A stretch of 64,000 nucleotides of DNA from Rhytidiadelphus loreus (Eukaryota; Streptophyta; Bryopsida; Hypnales; Hylocomiaceae). The notes beneath the pieces were generated by a model. The model was not told the DNA's origin and ran no database searches. It saw nothing but the letters and a program-made list of their open reading frames with translations. Location of the stretch: assembly GCA_947034895.1 (NCBI GenBank), contig OX344761.1, positions 79,377,839 through 79,441,838 on the forward strand. Reading direction: 5' to 3'. Both the position numbers and the translations under genes were made by a program. Of the stretch, positions 24,201-36,390 are shown one piece after another. Position 1 is the first letter of the stretch. Every line of letters begins with the position of its first letter.

Positions 24201-25713
24201 GCGCTGCATGCGTGAAGGAAAATCCCGAGTCCACTACCAAGCTGGTCCTCCCTCTGGCGAGGATGCTCGTTGGTGCTTTTTGTGCCTGGTACGCATGCGT
24301 TGACACTGCAGCATTTGTCACGCAAAATGACTGAAATCCGAAATCTTCGAATACAAGCTCATCTGTGGCTTTTTGAATCGACGACAACGTGAAAAGCGGC
24401 TCCACCAGCATCAAACCGCTCTCTGCAGGGTTGATCTGCACGTAACTGGAGTCAACGATCAAACACTAAACCCTTGAACACAATTGTGGGTTTCAGAGTA
24501 GTTTAGGAGGCAAATAATGTTCAACGGCTTGAGGTTAAATGCTTCCACAATTCGGAGTGGGAGGACCACACCACACCTTAAATCCTAATACAAAATAGCG
24601 GGATTCAGAGCAGTATTTCAGCAAGCAAAATGTTCAACGTTGAGTGCTTGTACCGTTGGAATGGGATCGCACCAAACCTTAAAACCTAAAATACAGAGTA
24701 GATAAGGAGGAATGGGAGAACTAATAGGAGAAGACAAAAGTGGAGAATTCTTTGAAATCTCTCAATTAACTAATAGAGAAAGATGAGTCTCCAATCACGA
24801 AGCATTTATTGATGGAAACTGATATTTACATCAAAACTTCCAAAGTTGGAAGCATTATTTCAAGAATGTGATAGTAACACATGAAAAATATAGTCCAACG
24901 ACAAGAACCTCCAACGATGAAAGTGTCTACTTTGAAATTCACTACAAAGGAACACCCAAACCATGAGATGAGTCTTAAACATGTGGTCCTAAATCTCGCT
25001 CTCCACGTCGGGTGAGATCATGTGCCCCCGTTCAATCGGTCTCTCGATCGCAATTCTCTAATAAGAGACACTAAACCCTGAAACCCGATTTACAGCAGAG
25101 GGAGACGCACACAAACCTGGAGATGAGTCTTAAAAATGCGGTCTCAAATCTCACTCTCCACGTCGGGGGAGACCCTGTACCCCGGTCAATCGGTCTCTCG
25201 ATCGCAATTCTCTGAATTAACCCTAAAACCTAAAACCCTAAACCCTAAAACAGGGTACCAGCAAAGGGAGACGCACAAACCATGAGATGAGTCTTAAAAA
25301 TGCGTTCCTAAATCTCACACTCCACGTCAAGGGAGATCATGCACCCCCGTTCAATTGATTTCTCGATCGCAATTCTCCCTAAACCCCTGAACCCTCAAAC
25401 GCGGTACCAGCCAAGGGCGACGCACACAAACCTTGAGATGCGTCTTAAAAATGCGTTCCCAAATCTCGCGCTCCACGTCGGGGGAGATCATGTACCCCCT
25501 GTCGATCGGTCTCTTGATCGCAATGCTCTGAATGTCATCGCACTCCTGCACCTGGTCCGCGACGAGCCATTTCTTGGCCGAGCGCGGGCGCGCCAGGCAG
25601 TTGGGCACCACGGCCGTGGGCTCCGTCTGTCCCGCCATGCCGGCTTTGCAGTAGCCCGCTCCATTGTCCAGCACCACCACGGTGGACGTCGCCCCTTTCC
25701 CCGTCCTCTTCAT
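21300..25713 (-). CDS. ARP6: Actin-related protein 6 (SWR1 chromatin-remodelling subunit)
   Basis: I reconstructed ten coding exons with GT-AG borders and consistent phases: 25713-25432, 24435-24184, 23958-23780, 23612-23507, 23123-22998, 22789-22723, 22597-22513, 22281-22231, 21908-21846 and 21441-21300. Together they encode 450 residues; Arabidopsis ARP6 has about 420. The first nucleotide loop VVLDNGAG is at residues 12-19, the second, LVVDSGFSFTH, at about 160-170, and the adenosine-side motif LLTGGN at about 368-373. The segments RPIDRGYMI, TDELVFEDFGF, LGGKALTNYLKELVSYR, YVLPDG and LTNERFLVPE are typical of ARP6 rather than conventional actin. In plants ARP6 is a nuclear subunit of SWR1, which exchanges H2A for H2A.Z and affects flowering, temperature and meiosis genes. 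The ATG at 25713 was chosen because the frame upstream of it has only a GTG and homologues begin just before the first loop. Exon 5 (residues about 274-315) is an acidic then arginine-rich linker that differs from the Arabidopsis sequence. Intron 1 holds decayed copies of exon 1. Confidence 0.93.
24945..25431 (-). repeat. Three decayed tandem copies of the ARP6 exon 1 end inside intron 1
   Basis: Reading from exon 1 into intron 1, the last part of the exon plus the first stretch of intron recurs three more times. A shared landmark (gatcgcaat on the plus strand) lies at 25516 in the real exon and again near 25365, 25200 and 25046, so the period is 151-165 bp. Each copy keeps recognisable traces of the codons for RPIDRGYMISPDVEREIWERI and of the splice donor CATCTCAAG-GTTTGTG. 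The copies carry substitutions that create stops, such as GAGATTTAG. Between copies lie runs of CCTAAAACCCTAAACCC that look like telomere repeat. The real donor is assigned to the 5'-most copy because only that copy has an open frame. The copies are probably not used as exons. Confidence 0.85.
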
Positions 25714-26037
25714 CGTGTATCGTCGTCCCCAGTCCCTTTCCAACGCTTTCCCTCTCACATTCCGAAGCCGCTCAGGCGCAAGTCACAGAACTCTGTTGTG
25801 CCATAACTCAAATCCTTTCTGCGAAAACGCAGAGAAGCAGAGCCCTCCGGAAGTGTTGAGATTGGCCTTGCAGCGAAAAGACGAAGGTTCTGATTCATTG
25901 GGAGGCATCCAATGGCGCGTTGATGGAGAAGATGAGTGCGCATTTCAGTTCGAATTTTTGGCTTGGAGTTCACTTGCCTTGTGCGTGCAAGGAAGGTATC
26001 CATACCCAAAACCCAATTACGAGCCCTATTTCTGATG
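25714..26037. promoter_or_regulatory. ARP6 5' flank, GC-richer than its surroundings
   Basis: About 320 bp upstream of the ARP6 start codon are visibly richer in G and C than the AT-rich DNA beyond 26040. This fits a promoter plus 5' leader. Open frames on both strands here match nothing I recognise and overlap each other, so I do not call a gene. No clear TATA box was found. Confidence 0.4.
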
Positions 26038-26116
26038 AGATTGTTAGCAAACTCAAGTAGTTTTTTATTAGATTGTTAGCAAACTCAAGTAGTTTTTTAT
26101 TAGATTGTTAGCAAAC
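26038..26116. repeat. Tandem repeat, 32-bp unit, about 2.5 copies
   Basis: The unit GATTGTTAGCAAACTCAAGT plus AGTTTTTTATTA is repeated nearly without change just upstream of the ARP6 5' flank. Immediately after it, a stretch ending ATTTTATGAATTTTCAAAGTTGA (26130-26190) has a diverged counterpart near 54560-54625. Confidence 0.8.
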
Positions 26117-26199
26117 CCAAAAGCAAGTGGTTTTGTAGTTTTATGACGCTCTAGCAATATTTTATGAATTTTCAAAGTTGAGAACATAGGATAGTCTTA

Positions 26200-27612
26200 A
26201 CATAACACCAAATTCACAAAAAATGAGCATCTTTGAAAAATGAAATGTCTCAATTCTCACTGGTTATTTCAAAAAAATTCTCACCTCTCATTGGTTGCTT
26301 TTGAAAACTATGGTGGTTTTCTATGATGGAAAAATTTATTCAAGTTCATTTATTAGTGATTGGAGAATGGAAAGTGTTGCAATAGTGAATCATAGAATCA
26401 TAGAATCATTGAAATCTAGTGTAGGAAGGTGAGCAATTTCATATCACGTACACATTATTGAGCCATAAACCATTCTATGATTTGATTATGAAGCAACTTC
26501 TTAGGAATTTCAATTTGCAATTTCTACTTTTTTAGAACTCAGATCTTTTTAGAGAAGTACTTTGAATGTTATTAGAAAAATGTGCTCCAAAGTTTTACCT
26601 TGGAGAAAGAAAAAAAACGTAGGAGTTTTTTTATTTACTACAAATGTTAAAATTTGAAAAAAATTGAATTCATATTTGGAATCAAAGATCTTAAATAAGC
26701 AATACTAGATCACAATATATACAAAATTAACCAATTGTAATTCAAAGGTCTGCTTTAAAAAACTCCCTAATTCTTTGGCAATATAAAAAATTGTTGAAAC
26801 TAATTACGTAGATGATTCCATTATAGATTTAAATTTAAGCAACTCATCCATGTCACCATTGTTACCAACAATGAATCCATCTATCTATGTCACCATTGTT
26901 ACCTCCCATTAAATCTAGAGGAAAAACTTAAGAAACTAATTGCACCATTGGTCTCCTAATATATTTTAATTTTAAGATATCTTTTTTCAGTTTTTGGTTA
27001 TGTTGTTCTCCCTAGTACTTGAGTTTGTATCTAAAAGGCTAATGTATAACCTTCTACTTTTCTCTTGGAATGATTGGTAACTTTGATTTCATCTATTATA
27101 GGCTCTTCTAAATCTAAAAGGAATTTATCACATATGAAATACTAACTCCAATTTTAGCTAGGCTTTTACACATGTATTGTAGGTTTGGGGCTTGGTTGTA
27201 GTTTAGAAAGGATATTTTGTATTTGATTTTGCATACTAGAACTACATTGTCTTAAGAATACCTAGCTCATTCATCTAAAGTGAGAGATTGGAGCATTTTA
27301 GACATTTTAGGTTTCTAAAGGTAAAATACTATTAATATTAGTAAGCACTTTATCAATTGCAGTCTAATACTTTTTTATAGGGATTTTATCTATAAAACCT
27401 TGTAATGAGGTGCATGCCAAATCAAAAAGAAAATAACAATTTAGAGGCTTTTATGTAGCAGCCATCTATGGTATGATTATAAATCATGAGGAACCTAAAA
27501 CTCTCTTGCAATAATATATCCATGGGAACACGATCAATCTATACTACTTTTTGGGTTGTATTGCAATTTGACCAAAGGTTTGACAACTCTACAACCCTAG
27601 AGTTGGACTAAC
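26200..27612. other. Intergenic, no gene seen
   Basis: Strongly AT-rich DNA upstream of ARP6. There are no frames worth naming and no clear element ends. Confidence 0.45.
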
Positions 27613-27616
27613 TTAA

Positions 27617-28557
27617 CCCCTAAACGTTAGAGACTATGTTTTCACCACAATTGTTGCCAAACTGCCCTTGCATTTATAAGCACCAAATTTTAAATGGAAA
27701 ACATTTCTGGACACATGTAACCATAGGATCTTGTAGTTAAATAGTTTGAAAAGATGTGGAAAAAAATTTCAGAATTTTCCACTGCGTAGATTGCAAGATA
27801 TTAATGTTTGAAGTGACAAAAATCCTTTTTCTGGCCCTGAGAAAATATGGGCAGTTGCACTTCACAAGGTCACATTTGTATGAAAAAATGTCCAAAATGG
27901 TAGTTACTCTTTGGATTCCTTCTTTAGGGCAAGTTGGCTACATGCTTGAAAATTTTTAGATCATTTGGAATTGTACAACATATAGGAAAAAAATAGTAAG
28001 TAGAAAGAAGTAGAGAATGATTAAAAATACTAAATTGTTAACAATTTATTTATAGAATTGAAAAATGCCAATCCCAATGGTTGTAATGTTGTAATAAACA
28101 ATATACACCTGATGTTTTTATTTTTTTCCAAAAATATTTGAAATTGAGTTAAATAGAGGACTTCAAAGTTTATTTTAGAGTAGAGATTCCATAACTACCC
28201 ACAAACTAATCCAAACTAAAATTCCTCATAACTTTCATCTCATTGATCAAAATGGAATGATTCAAAGCTTACCACATATATAAAAATCTAAAGAATCAAT
28301 TTCAATATATTTTTTTAAAAGTGATTTTGAAAGAAGTTTTTTTTCTTGCCTAGGATGCTGCCGAACACTGAAAACTACATATCATGCAATAACTTTTGAA
28401 CCATGTAGTCAAAAGTTATAAAAAAATTTGGGCCTTAAAGCTACTTCTTAGGCACACATTGTATGAAATTTTCAAAGAAAAAAAATAAAAATTCCTTCTG
28501 TAGTGAGTTGCCTAAAATTGCTATATTGCCAAAAAATGTTGCTTAGACGTTTAGGGA
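27617..28557. mobile_element. TTAA-flanked inverted-repeat element, copy 3 (941 bp)
   Basis: It begins CCCCTAAACGTTAGAGACTA after TTAA (27613-27616) and ends AGACGTTTAGGGA before TTAA (28558-28561). It is collinear with 3785-4650 and with the reverse complement of 841-1794. The short frame inside it (27756-27959) is also present in broken form in the other copies and is not a gene. Confidence 0.75.
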
Positions 28558-28561
28558 TTAA

Positions 28562-31494
28562 AAGAGATTTGATTAGGAAAACCAAATTTGGAATACACAA
28601 ATTGTAAAATAAACTTATAGGAAGACTTTTGATGTAGATGATAGATAGGACCCTAATCTTATACTAGCCTCATCTTCTAGATGACTATCAAGACCTCTAG
28701 TTCATTTTTTATATTTTTTAATTTTAATTTTTTCTTATTGTTTCCCATCTGCCTTAATCAGAGTTGATTTAAAAAATTTGAATCTATAGAAAATAAAATT
28801 CAAAACCCATCATTTCTCCTTCAACTAAGTGAATTTGGACTAAAAAAGGAGATAAAAAGACAAAAGAAAATCCATGTCTTCTTTTGATGAAACAAATTTG
28901 AATCTATAACTAATTTTTTTCCAAATTCACCTTCTGCCTTCAATGGAGTGAGTTTTGGACTAATAGATACATGGAAAGAAAGACAAAATAGAAAAAGAAA
29001 TTCAAGTGGTGAAAGACCTCAATGTTTAGGAGCTCACTTATAATATGTCTTCATCATGGTCATTGATGGCCTTCTTGCATCACTAGCTCAGTAGGATAAC
29101 GCCTTGATGCCGACCTCAGGTTTGAACCATTGTCATTAGAAATACACTTTGACCAATAGTTGTAGAGTACCTATGTGCCTAGACTCAAGGTTCATAGGCT
29201 CACATTTAGGCTCACATACTAGTATTGTTGCCGATCCAACATGATTCTCCTATGTATGCCTAACTCTCCTAAGGATGTTTTCATGACTCTTCTGAGGATG
29301 TTCACTCTCATGTACTCTCTTGCAAGGGCCCCTCACCTCCACCATGTTGTTAAACATGTCTCTATGTCCTTGCACTAAATTTGCAGGTATGTATTTCTTG
29401 CAATTGCACAATGTCATTGTTACTTTGCCACTAACCATGCATAGAATATGCTTGTTGTGTAGGCATTTGTTTGCATACATTGTTTGATCCTAGCTTCCAC
29501 CTATGAAATGTCATTATTGTATCTACAAAGTTAGAACCTTTGAGTGTTCCTCATTCGGAATAGAATTTTACATTTTCCAAATTCTTTGATCTATGATAAA
29601 TATATAATAAGTTCTTTTTCTTTCTCCTATAGGAAAATTTGGAGCTAGATGAATCTTGCAATCGCCACATCCCTTTAAAATCTAGGAATCTTAGCATTGA
29701 TTGCAACATGGGATTTTTTGGTGTATTTGATATAGAAGGTGTATGAATGGAGGGAGGTTTAGGACATTGATGTAAGTTTGTCTCCATGTTGAGATGGATC
29801 CAATGACACCAAATACTTACAATTTGAATCATGATTACACCTTCTACATATCTAATAAGAAACTACAAAATGGACACAAATACTACCTATATAGTGCCGA
29901 GTTTAAACATGATAAGATTTTGATGTTAAAATGGCATCCAAATGAAAAATATTATTTATTGAATTATCAATGCTATAGTCTACGTCTTGCCATATTTTAG
30001 GGCATACTTTGTATTCTAAAAGTCAAATATAAAACCATATATATGAATCTCCACATACCATTAATGGTTCAATTGAAGTAATAGAAAAAACAAAAAACTT
30101 AAGTTACAAAGCAATATATAACTTTGAGTGCACAAGGAAGGCTTGTAATTAAACGAATTGCATAACGTGCTAATATGAAACAAGGAAGAATTGATCCCTG
30201 AAATTTCACTTAACTAATTTTGTTTTACTAAACAATTTTGACTATACAATTATTGCGGATTTTAATTACATGGATGACTCCATTCATCAATGATTTTAAT
30301 TTAAGTTGTTGCCAAGATGATGAAGATAGTAGGAAATGAAGGCAATGTCATTAGGGTAATCATTTGGCCCTTTCCCTAAACCTTCTCTAATTCCAACATT
30401 ATCATCAATCACTAAAGTATGTATAATGTAAACAAATGACATGTGAGGGCTTAGTGCCTCAATCAAAGATAGTAGAAATTAATAGGTCATAATAAAAATT
30501 ACTAATCCCTCTTAAATATTCATATCTTTGATTCATGTCGAGAATTTTTTGCCTTTTTATTGATATATTGCACTATCTATTGTGTTATTCACATTATTTT
30601 TGGAACTTTTCTAGTGAACTTTAACCCTAAAGGTCCTGACATCCCCAAAGTGGATGCATCTTAGTAAAAATTGTTTGTAATTTTCATAATATGCTTTTGA
30701 ATATATATTATTTCAATAAGGAATTAAAACTTAATTTTTTTTATTCTACTGCATCTTTGAAAAAAAGTTAGTTTACAATGCTAAAATGAGCTTTCAAATT
30801 TCAAGTACAACTGTGGAAAAAATTAGAGCATTTGACTTGAGTGTGAACAGTGGAGCTCTTTCATATCCTAATTTACATATCCAACATAGATAGTTGTATC
30901 CTACTTATCTATTTCTATAAAGCACTTGCCTTCTCTCACACATTAGACATTAAACAACTTGTGAAGATGTGTGAGATACACATGGACAAAACAACTTGCC
31001 AAATTCTATAGAAATTGAATTTAAAATGTTATAATCTCGTAAATAAAAAATTAGATTTCAAATCTATTCTTGTCAAATTAATTAATTATTCTACAGAAAG
31101 GTGTTGAGCTTGCTACCTGCCTACAATAGTACAAAACAATCAAATACTTGGTTATGAAAACAATATAATTCCTTTCTCCCAATAGTCAATTTTAAGCACT
31201 ACAAAGGATTTTTATATTTTATACTTAATTCTTCATATAAACAATTAGGAACCAAATTTTGCACATCTTCAACAATTTCTCAAATAAAATACCAATGCAA
31301 AAGATACAATCTTATGTGATATAGAATTGAACATCTAAAGTTTAGATAATGGTAATTGCAATATTTCCAAAGTTTTGTAAACAATCAAAATTTGGACATT
31401 ATCATTATGACTTTCTTCTAGTATTACTATTGCCTACTCTATTTACACTCTACTATGCTACATTCTGCTAATCTATTCTAAGTAGTTACACAAT
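28562..31494. other. Intergenic, no gene seen apart from the tRNA-like stretch
   Basis: Short frames near 29250-30000 show no domain. TTAACCCTAAAGGTCC at 30622 looks like an isolated left end of the TTAA-flanked family; the DNA after it resembles 13310-13390. Confidence 0.4.
29077..29135 (+). other. tRNA-like sequence, possibly a SINE head or decayed tRNA
   Basis: TAGCTCAGTAGG (29084-29095) matches a pol III A box and GGTTTGAACC (29119-29128) a B box. Their spacing of about 35 nt is that of a tRNA gene. The acceptor and T stems do not pair well, so it is not a functional tRNA. The following 100 bp (GGCTCACA repeats) may be a SINE body, but no target duplication was found. Confidence 0.35.
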
Positions 31495-33034
31495 CTAACA
31501 AGATAGATTCCTTCCTATCCAAGACATCACCTTTAGCTTCACTATCCTCAATGATCTTTTCAACTTTGCCATTTGAGAATCCATTCCTGAATCCTTTCTA
31601 ATTCCTAATTCTAACTCTTGCCTTTTAGTGGCTAATTTTCGCTCTCTACATTCTTTTGAATTTGCTAGAAGTACTTTCAATATTTCTTTACATGAAGGTC
31701 GGGCAAGAGGATTTGACTACCAACAACTATCCAATAATTTATGAATCCAATCATCAACATCCTCAGGCACCTTTGGTCTTTCTCCCCTTAATACAAGATC
31801 AAAGCTAATTTGTGGGTGACCTTCAAATGGAAGTTTGCCAGTCAAGATCTCATAGCAAGTCATTCCACAACTGTAAACATCCACCGCTTTGGTGAATAAC
31901 TCAATTTTCTCATTGACATTCCCATGCTTGCATGCTTCCAAAATTTAAGGGGCTCTGAAGAATCCTGTTCCCACAACTCCAATTGAACATTCAAAATCCG
32001 TAATGTGACAAATCCGTTTCCTTGTAATTAGTACATTAGAAGCTTTGATGTCTCTATGAACAATGCCTTGACCATGCAATTGATCAATCCCATATGCAAT
32101 GTCACACATAATGAGCTCAACATCTTTCTTTGAAAATGGTCCCTTGTCCTTTGACCTTGTCAACACACGTTGGTCTATCATACTCCGTAGGTCTTTGTCT
32201 TCTCTCACCATTACAAAAGCAAATCTCCCATCTTCCAACAATGTTGCACCCAAAATATCATTGTGGAATCTTAATAGTTGTGGCAATCCAAGGTTTTGGC
32301 GATTCATTATGTCTACATGGAATTGTAACATTCCTTGTGGCCATTGTGATTGCAAATGTCGCAAAAAAGTCTCCTTTTTGTACACCTTCAAGGCATATTT
32401 ACACTTATTTTTTCAAACAAAGCCACGCACTTTTGAGCTATTCCACTTTATTTGCACTTTATAAAGCTCTGCTTGATGACCCTTAGCAAACTTCTTACCC
32501 ATTACCAATTTACCAGAACTACCTCTACCATCACCAAAGGCTTTGAAAAAAGTACCCCAAGTAGGATGCCTTCACAAGGTCTGGAAAAGCTCCACATTGC
32601 TCACTTCAGCCACTTCATTGTCAGAATCAAACTCCCGTAGTTCACTCCAATGAGACTTCGATTTTTCAATACTTTTTGCAATAGTGTTGACCTCCATCCA
32701 TTCCATAGAGCTCTCCCCAAGGTCACAAAGGATTGGTGGTGAAATGGAGGTGATTTCATGCTTGGATTCATTTGCAAGGGCCATCAAACTATTTAAACTG
32801 TTGGATTCACCCAGAAGAATATGAGCCTATGCCAACTCTTTCAACAAATATTCAAGGTGTTGTCAATGTTGCAAATGCCCACGTGCTAAAACTCACTCGC
32901 TTTTCATCCCAATGTGCCAAGGATGGACACATTTTAGGCTTCAAGAGAATTGTTCTAACAAGAGCTTGGATTGAGAGATCTTTTGGCAACCTCCGTGAAA
33001 CTTGACACCAATGGTGGTAATGATCAAAAATCAA
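31495..33034 (-). pseudogene. Protein kinase pseudogene
   Basis: One reading frame from about 32850 down to 31495 shows a whole kinase domain but is broken by stops. In order: a helical N-terminal part (SLNSLMALANESKHEITS), a degenerate glycine loop (GKLVMGKKFAKGHQAELY), the VAIK-type lysine (YALKVYKKE), the catalytic loop HRDIKASNVLI, TDFECSIGVVGTGFFRAP with DFE in place of DFG, VDVYSCGMTCYEILTGKLPF, and the subdomain XI arginine in NPLARPSCKEI. Stops interrupt it near 32840 (TAG), at 32572 (TGA), 32413 (TGA), 31945 (TAA, at the E of APE) and 31717 (TAG, after CW). A frameshift near 32850 separates further N-terminal sequence (33034-32852). No introns are visible in the domain. Nearly all motif residues remain, so inactivation looks recent. 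Confidence 0.8.
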
Positions 33035-33850
33035 TATACCCTAACACACTTCATCTACAAGAGCACACAACAGAAGTTTATGGCAACAGAAACATCTGGC
33101 CACAAAAAACGAAGCCACAACACTAAATCCAATCAGCTTGTTCCGTCTATTACCAAAACCCTAGAATGAAGTCAATAAGCAGTCAAGAGATATATACCAC
33201 ACACAAGTTCAAAGGATTCCACCAAAAAATTCTACCAACAATTCAAGGAAGAAGATGCTAGGAACAACACAAAAGAGTTTTAAGACCATCGTGGTAATGA
33301 AACGGAGTTGACCATTGAGGAGGTGGCACTGGTGCAATTGAAGTGGTAAGCTCTGTTTCATTACCTCTATCCATGGCAAATTCTTAAAACGCCCTTCAGC
33401 AAGGTCACAACAACCACAAACAAAAGTGACTTCGAACGGTACTTGGGAATGCAATACAAGTGCATCTCGACGTCTCCTTTACATCGACCCCAATCGCCTA
33501 GCAAATACAGCAGCCATCGACTACTCCAGCGCACCGACAATTCGGTCGTAAAACCTCCAAACAACATCACAAGATCAATAATAACAAAGCAAGCAGCAAC
33601 TCAAGTCGGCGCTCCCAATTCAGTCTCCCGCAGCAAACGCAGAAGCTCCCAGTGGTGGTAAGCTCTGGAACCTCCGACGGTGGGCAAGGGGAGAAGCAGA
33701 GCCGCAAGTAAAGACGCGTTCCCCATGTGGTAATGAAGAAGGACGAAGTAAGGCGGAAGCAGACTTGGTCACCGGGAATCACTCTGTATTGGATTAGGGT
33801 TTTCTCAGCTTTGTTGTCCCCCTGATTCCATGAAGCCTCTTAGAGTTGCC
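33035..33850. other. GC-richer stretch upstream of the kinase pseudogene
   Basis: This 0.8-kb stretch is less AT-rich than its flanks and lies where the promoter and 5' end of the kinase gene would be. On the minus strand a short frame beginning with ATG near 33374 (MDRGNETELTTSIAPVPPPQ) could be a remnant of the original N-terminus, but I recognise no family. Overlapping frames on both strands are not called. Confidence 0.3.
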
Positions 33851-34755
33851 AAGCACCAAATGAGTTCCCTGTGCATGCAGTAATTAGTGACATTGTGTAA
33901 TATGGAGTACTTCTGGTTGATTCCAGTTGTAATTGGCCAGAGCAGTTCAATGTGACTCTTATTTTCGATATTCAATGGACAATGATGTTTTCCCATAACA
34001 GCTATAAATCTATGTGAACTCAAATTGGGAAAGGTCACAACTTTGTTTTTCAAAACCTTAATACTTTTGTTGTACCTGGGAGCCAATTCCATTAGGATCA
34101 GCATTTCCAAAATAATAAGAATTCAATAGTACCTAGACTGAGAAACTACTGCTAAGTCGTATGTGACTGGTCATTACTATGTGTACGATAGAGTGATACT
34201 AGAGCAGGAGGGCAACCAAATCTAAATCGCCAGTTGTGGCGGGGTATAAACCCTTCTAAGAATTCAGTTGATCTTGAAGCAACTTCCCCGGAATCCCAGT
34301 CTGCAATTTTCTGCTTAGAGCTTTTATTCTCTGGCAAATTCACAAAATTGTGGAAAACCAATTACTTGGATGACTCCATCGTCGCCTTCATGTCACTTGA
34401 AAACTAGAAGAATGAGTTTACATCCTTACAAAAAGACAATTGACGCATTCCTTACATGCATACGTATAGCCTATGAGACCAAATGTTGCTCCCCGATATC
34501 CGATTTCTTTTTTACACCCACACTGCCATGTGGGTTATGTAAGAAATGAAGCCTTATATCTTAAAACCTTGAAAAACTGATTCAAAAACTGTTGCACTGA
34601 CTACTGCCATTTGAATAGAATTGTTACCCTCAATGCTCAATATTTCCTTGACAGTTGCAGTATTTGCATTATTTGCACAAAATGAACCTCAAGAGTAATT
34701 TGATCTCAAGATCACATCTTTCTGATTCCAAGGACAAACTGTTCAGTACAGCAAC
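33851..34755. other. Intergenic, no gene seen
   Basis: Moderately AT-rich DNA between the kinase pseudogene and the CACTA-like element. Frames at 33805-34361 on the minus strand have no recognisable content. Confidence 0.4.
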
Positions 34756-34799
34756 TAGTACTACAACAAAAGCAGTGTTTTATGACTGCAAAAAACGAC

Positions 34800-35400
34800 T
34801 GCAGTGACTCGTAAAATAAAAAAATATGACTCGCGCAGAAATCACTTTAGATGATTCGGAATATAACTAACTGCAGTCGTTTAGAAGCAGTCGCTTCAGA
34901 CATCAGTCATATTGGCAGTCATATTGGCAGTCATATAAGTTGAGGGGTATAAATACCCATAATTAGCCATAGTATGCCAACAAGGCGTATATTTTGACTT
35001 TCTTTGACTTTTTCTTGAGCTGCCCGGATAAATGAAAAAATCCTACGTGGAATATGACTGTGTTCAGTCATATTTTTTGATGACGTGGAATATGACTGTG
35101 GTCAGTTATATTTTGTGGAATATGACTGCATTGAGTCATATTTTTTAATGACGTGGAATATGACTGTAGTCAGTCATATTTTTTGTTATTATGGAATATG
35201 ACTGCGGTGAGTCATATTTTTTGATGACATGTGAAATATGACTGCAGTGAATCATATTCTGCAGTCATGTGAAATATGATTGCGGTGAATCATATTCTGC
35301 AGTCATGTGAAATATGACTGCGGTGAATCATATTTTTTGATGATTTGTAAAACACTCTTCTTAGTCATATTTTTCAGTCATATTGTGAGCACTTAGTCAT
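34800..35400. repeat. Subterminal ATATGACTG / CAGTCATAT repeats of the CACTA-like element
   Basis: The motif GGAATATGACTG followed about 10 bp later by CAGTCATATTTTTTGATGAC recurs about eight times, each copy being close to an inverted pair. In CACTA elements such subterminal motifs are binding sites for the element-encoded TNPA-like protein. This arrangement is consistent with that role. Confidence 0.7.
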
Positions 35401-36390
35401 TTTTTGGAAATTATTATAATCATTTTGTAACTCCAAGTAGTCATTTTTTTATTGATATGTATTTTGAATTATGAATTGAACAAATCATACAACGGTTGTA
35501 AAGCAAATTTTCAATCATACATTAAAATGATTTAACAATTGAATAAAAGATTTCGTATAGTTAAAAACAAATACATATGATTTTAAAGATATACAAGAAA
35601 CAATTATATTGGAGAGGGAATATATAAGAAGGAATGTGACTCTTTTCAATGACATTTATAATTTATTAGTCACAAATACAAAATATGTATATCACAATGA
35701 ATTATTTACACAAGTCAATAGAGACTATATTTCTTACAAGAATATGAAGTGAGTTGCAAGTAGCCTCCAACGACTTTGTTCCAATTTTGTTGTCTACATA
35801 TACAATTAAAGAAATAGGAGGTTAATTTTTAATGAACATACAACAAAGCTCAATCTTCAAAAGTTTACAACAATAGAAAATATGTAATACAAATTTAGGG
35901 TAAGAAGAAAAACAATGGTGATGCAAGGAACAAGAAGAAAAAAGGCAAGAAGTGCTAAAAGATAACAACAAATTTAAATTAAGATGCACAAGAAACAACA
36001 AAAAAGAGTTAAGATGCAACAAAAAGAAACAAGAAACAAAAAGAGAGAACAAAAAGTAAGAAATAAGAAATAAGAAGAAAAAAGAATTAAGATGCAAGAA
36101 GAAAAAAACAAGAAGCAAGAATGAAGATGCAACAAAAGACAACTCTAAGAAGTAAGAGTAACTCAAGATGCAACAAAAGACAACAACTAAGAAGCAAGAG
36201 TGAATTCAAGATGCAACAAAACACAACAATTAAGAACCAAGAGTAAACTCAAAATGCAACAAAACACAACAATTAAGAACCAAGAGTAAACTCAAAATGC
36301 AACAAAACACAACAACTAAGAAACAAGAGTGAACTCAAAGAGACAAGAAACAAAAGACAACAAAAGGTAAGGAAGAAAAGTCAAAAGAAG

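Noticed and set aside
25758..25758. Upstream in-frame start for ARP6
   Set aside because: The codon there is GTG, not ATG; the first ATG in frame is at 25713 and fits homologues.
25339..26035. Long plus-strand frames opposite ARP6 exon 1
   Set aside because: They are antisense shadows of a coding exon and its GC-rich flank; the minus strand carries the clear ARP6 protein.
27756..27959. 67-codon plus-strand frame
   Set aside because: It lies inside a repeated TTAA-flanked element whose other copies break the frame.
35822..36166. Minus-strand frame rich in Phe, Leu and Ser resembling a membrane protein
   Set aside because: It is the complement of an A/G-rich low-complexity run inside the CACTA-like element.
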